Assembly (NCBI GenBank): GCA_016297265.1
Contig: JAEDHB010000010.1
Span: 1 to 48,662 of the forward strand
Reading direction: 5' to 3'
Length of the DNA stretch: 48,662 nucleotides
Source of the DNA: Butyrivibrio sp.
GTDB lineage: Bacteria > Bacillota > Clostridia > Lachnospirales > Lachnospiraceae
Position numbers and translations under genes: made by a program
The notes under the pieces: model-generated
What the model saw: the letters and a program-made list of their open reading frames with translations, nothing else
Told to the model about the DNA's origin: nothing
Databases searched by the model: none
In this document: positions 33,782 through 40,403 of the stretch, piece after piece
Layout of the letters: each line of letters starts with the position of its first letter
How positions within the stretch are numbered: the first letter of the stretch is position 1

Positions 33782-34864
33782 ATGAATAAAAAAATATTGA
33801 TACTGATACCGTTGATTGCTGTGATGCTTATGTCCGCCTGCAGTAAAAAGGTGGATAATACTGCCCCGAAGGAGACGAAAGAGGGCGGGATAACACTTGA
33901 GCAGTACCTGGATTCGGAGATGACCGAAGCGGAACAGAGTATTGGTTTTACACGTGATACGAGAAGGGGTTTTGTTGAAAAATACGGTCCCGAGAAATAC
34001 TCAATTTCATATCATGTCCTCAGTAACCTCCTGTTTTCTTTTAAATATGACCAGAGCCCGATTCTCGACTCTGACACGGATATGTATAAGAATGATTCCA
34101 AAATAGAGGTTGTGGAGTATGAGTCTTCCCTGGAAGATCATCATAGGATAACTGCGGACTATGTAACCAACGGGGATGATATGAGGGATACGGTTATTCT
34201 GGTTCATGGAGCAGGCGAAAACAGAAGAAAACTTTTCTGGAGAACCAGAATGTTTTTGGACATGGGATATAATGTTTTGCAGTATGACCAGCGTGCATCC
34301 GGAGACAATCACGAGAAGACCGTGACCTACGGAGTTCTGGAAAAATATGATTTGATTGACAGTATAAATTATGTGAAAGAAAGAACAAGCGGCAAGGTTA
34401 AAATCAGTGTATTCGGAAGCTCCTTTGGTGGCTCGGCTGTTATTAATGCGATTGCGGATGAGGACGCAGCAAAGGATATTCATGTTGCCATACTGGACTG
34501 TCCGATGGTAAATGTCTGGGAAAGAGTTGAGCCGTCGGTTAAGGAAAACTGTCCGCCTGAATATGTTGGAATTGCAAAGGAAGCCTGCAATGAGGCGATG
34601 AACTATCTTTACGGCTTTTCGCTGGATGATATGAATGCTGACAATCTTGCCGATAAAATCAAGGCACCGGTGCTGGTATTCCTTTCTGAAAAGGATAATG
34701 TATTAAACTATGAAACCCAGAAGGCATTTTATGACAAAATAACATATAAGGACAAGGCATTATTTGTGTCCAAGACGGCAGCCCACTGTTGCGTGGCGGC
34801 GGATAATGAGAGTGAATACTTTGACCTGGTTAAAAAGGCAATGACGGATGAGTTGTTCAAATGA
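33782..34864 (+). CDS. Lipoprotein alpha/beta hydrolase
   Basis: 360 aa. Lipobox LMSAC at the end of a short signal (Cys about residue 20) predicts a lipid-anchored extracellular protein. The hydrolase fold shows an oxyanion segment VILVHGAGENR, a nucleophile elbow FGSSFGG with Ser near residue 214, an acid in SEKDNVLN and a late His in AAHCCVAADNESEYF. ATG 33782 follows GGAG; the ATG at 33770 is inside the preceding region. It could be an esterase, peptidase or lipase; substrate unknown. Probably read with the araC gene 21 bases before. Confidence 0.82.
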   Translation: MNKKILILIPLIAVMLMSACSKKVDNTAPKETKEGGITLEQYLDSEMTEAEQSIGFTRDTRRGFVEKYGPEKYSISYHVLSNLLFSFKYDQSPILDSDTDMYKNDSKIEVVEYESSLEDHHRITADYVTNGDDMRDTVILVHGAGENRRKLFWRTRMFLDMGYNVLQYDQRASGDNHEKTVTYGVLEKYDLIDSINYVKERTSGKVKISVFGSSFGGSAVINAIADEDAAKDIHVAILDCPMVNVWERVEPSVKENCPPEYVGIAKEACNEAMNYLYGFSLDDMNADNLADKIKAPVLVFLSEKDNVLNYETQKAFYDKITYKDKALFVSKTAAHCCVAADNESEYFDLVKKAMTDELFK

Positions 34865-34895
34865 GAACAAAGGGCTGCAAAATCAGCCATAATAC

Positions 34896-34930
34896 AAGGC
34901 ATCTGTTCACGAAAGTGGACAGATGCCTTT
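34896..34930 (+). terminator. Hairpin between convergent genes
   Basis: AAGGCATCTGTTCAC (34896-34910), loop GAAA, GTGGACAGATGCCTT (34915-34929), stem of 15 bp with one G-T pair. The T tail is short. It lies just past the stop of the hydrolase gene and 2 bases from the stop of the convergent SPL gene, so it may serve both. Confidence 0.55.
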
Positions 34931-34931
34931 G

Positions 34932-35942
34932 CTATGTCCTGTATATTCCGGTGTCGGTTGTGTATTTTCTTATTTCACTTTCCGCAAAATCAAGCATTTC
35001 TTTAACAAGAACTGATTCATATCCGCTTACTCCGGAGATATTGCTGTAAGGATATGAGGTTATTTTTCCCAGTCTTTGCTTTCTCATATTCTTGAGATAA
35101 TCGGCGGATATTCTGAAGGTTCCGATGCTGATATCCAGTATTTTGTCCGCGTTGATGCTTTTGAACACTTTACGGAACATTTTGGAATATATTTTTTGAT
35201 AATCCTTTATTCTAAGCATTGGGTCAAAACACAGTCTTGTGGTATATCCGTTGGCAATGGCACAGGAAAGAGCTTTGATTCTTGTATCGAGGTTCGGAGT
35301 TTTGTGTTCGTATTCTGCTATTACCTCTTCCGGGGACAAAGTCCAGGCAAAAATAATATTTTTCGCCTGAGAAAAGTGTTCAAAGCCTTTGGTATATGCC
35401 GATTTAGTCCTTATTTCTATCTTGAGAGACGGCCTCGAGGCGGCGAAATCCGTCCATTTTGCCACAAAGCCGGTGATGTCCTCGATTGCCAGCAAATCCG
35501 TGTCATAGGAAACACACAGATACACGGAATGCTCGGCCAGAAGCCTGTCCGTCTCGCGGAAAATATCCTCCTGATTTACGAAAATGACCATATTTCCTGA
35601 AGGGTACATGCCCTGAAGGTAGCAATACTCGCAGTCAAATATGCAATTCATAACATTTGAGGTGTAATAAAAATGCTCATTGCCAAAACTCTGGCATACG
35701 CCGGCACCGGGATATATCAGTTCTCCGTGTTTTACTGCCAAAATAAGGGATGTGGATTGTTTTTGCAGAAAAAAATTCTGGTGTGTCCGGTTAAACACAT
35801 CCTTGTAGTGGCGTATGGGAACGGTGACTGCGCCCGAAAAACGATTCATTATGTCTTTGGTCACATCATATTTAAGCGCTTCTTCTTCAACATATATGTG
35901 GGAGAAGTCAGGTGCAAAGAATTCTTTGTCGGATTTGTTCAT
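34932..35942 (-). CDS. SPL (spore photoproduct lyase)-family radical SAM protein
   Basis: 336 aa from the ATG at 35942, 11 bases after AAGGAGGG; an in-frame ATG at 35984 lies upstream of that site. The radical SAM cluster motif is MNCIFDCEYCYLQGMYP (C100, C104, C107). The YCYLQ form and the NMVIFVN stretch are typical of the spore photoproduct lyase family, which directly reverses a thymine dimer in spore DNA. SigH in this window fits a spore-forming lineage, but whether this copy acts in spores is not shown. It is the last gene of a three-gene minus-strand operon; its start overlaps the previous gene by 35 bases. Confidence 0.87.
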   Translation of the reverse strand: MNKSDKEFFAPDFSHIYVEEEALKYDVTKDIMNRFSGAVTVPIRHYKDVFNRTHQNFFLQKQSTSLILAVKHGELIYPGAGVCQSFGNEHFYYTSNVMNCIFDCEYCYLQGMYPSGNMVIFVNQEDIFRETDRLLAEHSVYLCVSYDTDLLAIEDITGFVAKWTDFAASRPSLKIEIRTKSAYTKGFEHFSQAKNIIFAWTLSPEEVIAEYEHKTPNLDTRIKALSCAIANGYTTRLCFDPMLRIKDYQKIYSKMFRKVFKSINADKILDISIGTFRISADYLKNMRKQRLGKITSYPYSNISGVSGYESVLVKEMLDFAESEIRKYTTDTGIYRT

Positions 35943-36420
35943 ATATTCTTTTTCCCTCCTTCTTATTATTGACGGGCAATTCATTGTGGGAGCGGATTTC
36001 GCTGATTAGTGCATCCGGGTCCCCAATCAGACTGTAATAAGTTAACAGCCATTTCAGGCTTGATTTCATGGTGGCAGAAAGCGACAGGTCAGCGGATATT
36101 TTTTCCCATAGTGCGTCGAGTGACGGGTTCCGTGAAAGCTCCGCAAGGGAACTCATTTTCTGAAGGGAAGCTTTAATGTCGTTCAGGTATCTGCTGTCGC
36201 AGACTGACATGAAAATACAGAATGCGGTACCGTATTTTTTACTCATGGATACAGCGGCTTCATATGCTTCGTCCGATATAAGGTAATCCTCAGGTAAACC
36301 GGATTCTAACAGCATATCAGGATAGAAACAGTCGCCCTCGGTTGACAGTATTCTGTTGTATATTACATTCCGATCCCGGCTATGGACATATATTCCATAC
36401 AACGAAGTTTCTATGATCAT
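35908..36420 (-). CDS. Hypothetical protein in the SPL operon
   Basis: 170 aa, no recognised domain. It has an N-terminal beta-type stretch (MIIETSLYGIYVHSRDRNVIY), a mixed helical middle, and a basic helical C-terminus (KKEGKRIYEQIRQRI). No signal, membrane segment or Cys cluster. Its start overlaps the SDR stop by 4 bases, and its end overlaps the start of the SPL gene by 35 bases and covers that gene's ribosome binding site, so translation of the three is linked. A helper of the SPL enzyme is possible but not shown. Confidence 0.7.
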   Translation of the reverse strand: MIIETSLYGIYVHSRDRNVIYNRILSTEGDCFYPDMLLESGLPEDYLISDEAYEAAVSMSKKYGTAFCIFMSVCDSRYLNDIKASLQKMSSLAELSRNPSLDALWEKISADLSLSATMKSSLKWLLTYYSLIGDPDALISEIRSHNELPVNNKKEGKRIYEQIRQRILCT

Positions 36421-37112
36421 TTGTTTTTCCTTGCAATTCTGTTAAATTGAGGGGTGAGGGTAATGTCGTTAATGCAGATACCTTCCGGAGCCTCTATGCC
36501 ATATATTACAGCGTCGGAAACCTGTTTTGGAGTTAGCGAACATCCTGTTTCCTGACTTGCTTCAAAATCTGCATTCCGGTACAATTCAGTATCCGTCATC
36601 TCCGGATGGATGCAGATAACTCTGACCTGATGCTTTCTTATTTCGGCAAACAGACTGTTGGAAAAGGAGGTTAATCCTGCCTTGGTGGCACCATATGCTA
36701 CTCCGTGGGTATTGTTGTTCTGTTTGGCTGTTACACTTGAAATATTGATTATCGCTCCGTGTTTTGCAATGACGGAAGGAAGCAGGAGATTGGACAGAAG
36801 CATGGGAACTTCCAGATTGACGGTTACCATTTCACGAATCTTGTCTGCATTTAGTGTTGAATGAGGACCGTAGAATCCAACTCCGGCATTGTTGATTAAT
36901 ATGTCAAAACCAATATCGCGCAACCGGGTGTCCCAGAGTGTGCAAAGCTTATCCGTGTCACATAAATCCATCAGGAATTCGTCATAATCCGTATGCCTGA
37001 TATTGGATGCAGTTCTGGAAATCCCGAAGACATAGTAGCCTCTTTCGAGCAAATCGAGTGCCAGACGGTGTCCTATTCCCTTTGATGTTCCGGTAATCAA
37101 TACTTTCTTCAT
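36417..37112 (-). CDS. Short-chain dehydrogenase/reductase (SDR)
   Basis: 231 aa Rossmann-fold oxidoreductase. Visible are the cofactor motif GTSKGIGHRLA, the NNAGVG motif, the catalytic Ser in NISSVTA, and YGATKAG (YxxxK). Substrate unknown. First gene of the minus-strand operon with the unknown protein and the SPL-family gene, under a strong promoter. Confidence 0.9.
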   Translation of the reverse strand: MKKVLITGTSKGIGHRLALDLLERGYYVFGISRTASNIRHTDYDEFLMDLCDTDKLCTLWDTRLRDIGFDILINNAGVGFYGPHSTLNADKIREMVTVNLEVPMLLSNLLLPSVIAKHGAIINISSVTAKQNNNTHGVAYGATKAGLTSFSNSLFAEIRKHQVRVICIHPEMTDTELYRNADFEASQETGCSLTPKQVSDAVIYGIEAPEGICINDITLTPQFNRIARKNK

Positions 37113-37163
37113 TATTCCTCCAGTATTTTTCCGGGCTGAATGCCCAAAGAATTAGTTGATAAA

Positions 37164-37192
37164 AGTATAGTTTATGTATTTTTTTGTGTCAA
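37164..37192 (-). promoter_or_regulatory. Promoter of the SDR-SPL operon
   Basis: Read on the minus strand: TTGACA (37187-37192), 17 bases, TATACT (37164-37169), about 50 bases before the SDR start. Confidence 0.8.
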
Positions 37193-37203
37193 GAAAATGA
37201 GTG

Positions 37204-37251
37204 TTGACATATGAACAAGTGTATGATAATCTACATATAGAACAAATGTTC
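37204..37251 (+). promoter_or_regulatory. Promoter with LexA/DinR-type boxes for the TIGR03916-TIGR03915 pair
   Basis: TTGACA (37204-37209), 15 bases, GATAAT (37225-37230). GAACAAATGTTC at 37240-37251 matches the Firmicute LexA consensus GAACRNRYGTTC fully and lies where it would overlap the transcript start. A second, imperfect box GAACAAGTGTAT (37213-37224) lies between the -35 and -10. SOS control of the downstream repair genes is inferred. Confidence 0.72.
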
Positions 37252-37264
37252 GAGGGAGATTGAC

Positions 37265-38680
37265 ATGCAGATTTGTGATAGTTTATCGACAATGGAGAAG
37301 CTGCGAATACTGACAGATGCTGCCAAATACGATGTTTCGTGTTCTTCAAGCGGAAGTGAACGCGCCAATAACGGCAGGGGGATCGGCAATACTGTTAACA
37401 GCGGAATATGCCATGCTTTTTCGGCGGACGGCAGATGTATTTCATTACTCAAGATACTTTTCAGCAACGAATGTATATATGACTGTAAGTATTGTGTTAA
37501 CAGATCCTCCAATGATGTGGTAAGGACATCCTTTACTCCGGAGGAGGTATGCAATCTTACTATGGAGTTTTACAGAAGGAATTATATTGAAGGGCTTTTT
37601 CTCAGCTCCGGTATCATTAAGAATCCAACTTACACAATGGAGCAGATATTTATTGTTGTCAGACTTCTGCGTGAGAAATATAATTTTGGCGGTTATATTC
37701 ATATTAAGGGGATACCGGGGGCGGAGCCGGATGTTATCGAGGCAATAGGATGGTATGTCGACAGAATGAGCATCAATCTTGAACTTCCGACAACGGAAGG
37801 TCTGAAGGCTCTGGCACCTAATAAGACAAGGAATAATATACTTACTCCGATGAGACAGATTCAGAACAGTATTACCAACAACCGCCTGTTGATTGAAGAT
37901 GGTAGAAGAATGCTTGGAAGGCGTGAAGGTAATCTTTCACCGGCAACCGTTAAGGAGAATACTTCACTTGCCGTAGCGGATAAGTCAATAGGACGGTTTG
38001 TACCCGCCGGACAGAGCACTCAGATGATAATAGGAGCCACACCGGAGACGGATTATCAGCTGGTTACAGTGGCAGAAGCCTTGTACAGGAATTACAATCT
38101 TAAGCGTGTTTTCTATTCTGCTTTTGTAAATGTCAACAAGGATAGTGATTTGCCGGGAATGGACGGTTCCACGCCTTTGGCGAGGGAACACAGACTGTAT
38201 CAGGCGGATTTCCTTTTGAGGTTTTATGGATATAAGGCGGCAGATTTGCTGTCTGAGGACAAGCCGCATTTTAATACACTGGTGGACCCAAAGTGCGATT
38301 GGGCGTTGAGACATCTGGATATCTTTCCTGTGGAGATTAATACTGCCGATTACTATACATTATTGAAGGTTCCCGGAATCGGAGTCAATTCTGCCAACAG
38401 GATTGTCAAGGCAAGGAAGAAAGCTAATCTGAATTTTGATAATCTTAAGAAAATGGGCGTGGTGCTTAAGAGAGCGCTGTACTTTATTACCTGTCAGGGA
38501 AAGATGATGTATAATACAAAGCTTGATGAGGATTATATTCTTCGCAATATGCTGGATAACAGAATTGATTACAGACAAAGGCTGGGCAGCGAGATTACTT
38601 ACAGACAGTTGTCTTTTTTCGATGATAACAATGAACTGGCTTATAATACAATAACGCCGCAGGGTAATGGAATACTATGA
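37265..38680 (+). CDS. Putative DNA modification/repair radical SAM protein (TIGR03916 type)
   Basis: 471 aa. The cluster motif is NECIYDCKYCVNR (C70, C74, C77), preceded by the ICHAFSADGRCISLLKIL stretch typical of the family. Near residues 355-400 a helix-hairpin-helix DNA-binding element is visible (LLKVPGIGVNSANRIVKARK). These suggest a radical SAM enzyme working on DNA; the true reaction is unknown. ATG 37265 follows GAGGGAG. It lies 19 bases before the TIGR03915 gene, its constant partner, and under a LexA-type box. Confidence 0.88.
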   Translation: MQICDSLSTMEKLRILTDAAKYDVSCSSSGSERANNGRGIGNTVNSGICHAFSADGRCISLLKILFSNECIYDCKYCVNRSSNDVVRTSFTPEEVCNLTMEFYRRNYIEGLFLSSGIIKNPTYTMEQIFIVVRLLREKYNFGGYIHIKGIPGAEPDVIEAIGWYVDRMSINLELPTTEGLKALAPNKTRNNILTPMRQIQNSITNNRLLIEDGRRMLGRREGNLSPATVKENTSLAVADKSIGRFVPAGQSTQMIIGATPETDYQLVTVAEALYRNYNLKRVFYSAFVNVNKDSDLPGMDGSTPLAREHRLYQADFLLRFYGYKAADLLSEDKPHFNTLVDPKCDWALRHLDIFPVEINTADYYTLLKVPGIGVNSANRIVKARKKANLNFDNLKKMGVVLKRALYFITCQGKMMYNTKLDEDYILRNMLDNRIDYRQRLGSEITYRQLSFFDDNNELAYNTITPQGNGIL

Positions 38681-38699
38681 TTATATGAGGTGACGCACT

Positions 38700-39443
38700 A
38701 TGACAATATGTATATGCGACGGTACCACGGAAGGGATTATGACAGCTGTGTTTGATGCCTGGACCATAGGAGTTGACGATACCTCCATAGCTATTGACGG
38801 AATGAACAATTGTGAATGGTTTGCAGAATATCATAATGTTACAACGGACAATACAAAGGCTTTGAGGGTAATGTCTGCCATTAGGAAGAAAATATCGTGG
38901 CGAGCTTATGAAATGGTATATACTGCAAGTATCAGCGATAATCCGGAGAGAGGCAATGCGATACTGGGATTTCTTAGAAAGGGATTCAAAATAGGAGCCT
39001 CAGTCGTGGATGATTTGCAGGATGATAATGTTCTGAAGGTGTTTAAGCTTAGTAAGAAGACCTACAGGGAGTATGAGCACTACAGAGAGTTTTTAAGATT
39101 TCGCAAACAGGGTGCATATCTTATGGCAAAGGTGGATCCCAAAAGCAATATCCTGTCCATGCTTGCGGATTTTTTTGCGGACAGATTCAGACAGGAAAGC
39201 TTTATGATTGTTGATATGAACAGAAGTATTGCTGCAATGCATGTCCCTGATTCGGAATGCATTATCAGTCATGTGGACACAGAGCAGATTAAAGGGCTGG
39301 ATTATGATGAGAACGAAGAAGAAATCAGAATTCTCTGGGAAGTATTTGAAAAAACTATTGCCATAGAAGCAAGGATTAATGAAAAACTTCAAAAACAGAA
39401 TATGCCGCTAATTTACAGGAAATATATGGATATAAGGAAATAG
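38700..39443 (+). CDS. Putative DNA repair protein (TIGR03915/DUF4130 type)
   Basis: 247 aa, soluble. The N-terminus begins with MTICICDGTTEGIMTAVFDA, and the C-terminal half has the DUF4130 pattern (FLRKGFKIGASVVDD, FLRFRKQGAYLMAKVDPKSN, ADFFADRFRQESFMIVD). Members sit next to TIGR03916 radical SAM genes, or are fused to uracil-DNA-glycosylase-like domains in other phyla. Probably acts with the upstream enzyme on damaged or modified DNA; the mechanism is unknown. Confidence 0.88.
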   Translation: MTICICDGTTEGIMTAVFDAWTIGVDDTSIAIDGMNNCEWFAEYHNVTTDNTKALRVMSAIRKKISWRAYEMVYTASISDNPERGNAILGFLRKGFKIGASVVDDLQDDNVLKVFKLSKKTYREYEHYREFLRFRKQGAYLMAKVDPKSNILSMLADFFADRFRQESFMIVDMNRSIAAMHVPDSECIISHVDTEQIKGLDYDENEEEIRILWEVFEKTIAIEARINEKLQKQNMPLIYRKYMDIRK

Positions 39444-39516
39444 GTGAGAAATCCCGTTTTCACAATGTCTCATTACTTAACTTTCTTTTGAATATCGGAC
39501 CATCGTTAATGAATAC

Positions 39517-39545
39517 TTGATAATTTCACACATTGATAGTATACT
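39517..39545 (+). promoter_or_regulatory. Promoter for the lipoprotein gene
   Basis: TTGATA (39517-39522), 17 bases, TATACT (39540-39545), then CGGAGGA. The -10 lies only 22 bases before the start ATG. Confidence 0.75.
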
Positions 39546-39567
39546 TTAACTCGGAGGATTGGAAAGA

Positions 39568-40218
39568 ATGATGATAATGAAGAAAATTAGTTGTGTTTTG
39601 TTAGTACTCTTCATTGCGGTTGGAATGGTTGGATGTGGCTCAAGAAATGAAAAAGAGGATAGTTCACTGGATAATATGGGTGAAACCCAGACACCGGAGG
39701 ACAATCGTGAAGGAGTCGAAACATTGGATAAATATCCGGGTGACTGGGGCTTTATCAAATTTAAGGATGGTAAGGGATATCTTGACGCAAAATATTTGGA
39801 GGAATATGCAGACAGCGGAGTTACTATTGAGATAATGTTCTATCTGGTTAAGAATGATTATTTCCTTCTTGGCTTCAACAATGCAAGTAAATTGGAAGAG
39901 AAACTGTATTGCGTTGATAATTCCTATATATCCGGAATAGCCAGACAGAAGGATTCTTTTGATGATAAAAAGATGCCGCTTCAGTATGTTTATCTGCAGG
40001 ATGATGGTTTTGTAGCTTTTAATGCTGTGGGCTGTTGGAATGCAGGATATGATTATAATTGCTATTCTTTTTCTGTTGATTTGTCAGCTGATGCAATTAA
40101 ACACCTCTGCAAGGGGAAAAGTAACGACAGAGGATTAGCATTCCAGACCTATGGAGTACAGGTTACGAAGGTGTTGATTAATACCGGAAGAGTCGATACA
40201 ACGATTAGAACAAAGTAA
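39568..40218 (+). CDS. Lipoprotein of unknown function
   Basis: 216 aa. Signal peptide with lipobox (VGMVGC, Cys near residue 23) and an acidic linker (SRNEKEDSSLDN) typical of surface lipoproteins. The rest is a soluble domain with many aromatic and Asp/Gly turns, probably beta-rich. Of the in-frame ATGs at 39568, 39571 and 39577, the first lies 9 bases after CGGAGGA. Monocistronic with its own promoter and terminator. No family recognised. Confidence 0.72.
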   Translation: MMIMKKISCVLLVLFIAVGMVGCGSRNEKEDSSLDNMGETQTPEDNREGVETLDKYPGDWGFIKFKDGKGYLDAKYLEEYADSGVTIEIMFYLVKNDYFLLGFNNASKLEEKLYCVDNSYISGIARQKDSFDDKKMPLQYVYLQDDGFVAFNAVGCWNAGYDYNCYSFSVDLSADAIKHLCKGKSNDRGLAFQTYGVQVTKVLINTGRVDTTIRTK

Positions 40219-40228
40219 TGAGCAGAGT

Positions 40229-40263
40229 GCCTTGTACACTATATGATGTGCAAGGCGTTTTTT
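40229..40263 (+). terminator. Terminator after the lipoprotein gene
   Basis: GCCTTGTACA (40229-40238) pairs with TGTGCAAGGC (40247-40256), one G-T pair, then G and six T. Confidence 0.85.
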
Positions 40264-40298
40264 CTGCTTTACGGAAATGACATGGCTTATTGGGGGTT

Positions 40299-40340
40299 AA
40301 TTCGTAATACTGATTATGATAATAGTATGTAAAACGAATT
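40299..40340 (+). promoter_or_regulatory. Nested inverted repeats upstream of copA, candidate operator
   Basis: An outer pair AATTCGT (40299-40305) and ACGAATT (40334-40340) encloses an imperfect 22-bp dyad ATACT...AGTAT (40307-40328) with core ATTATGATAAT. It lies 64 bases before the copA start. The core loosely resembles a Fur/PerR box. A metal-responsive regulator is possible, but none is encoded nearby. Confidence 0.35.
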
Positions 40341-40403
40341 ATCAGGATAGAATAGTACAGATATATATGATTAGATAATTCAGAAGTGATAACAGAGGTT
40401 TTT

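Noticed and set aside
35076..35600. Plus-strand frame inside the SPL gene
   Set aside because: Antisense of a well-supported radical SAM gene, no ribosome binding site or recognisable domain.
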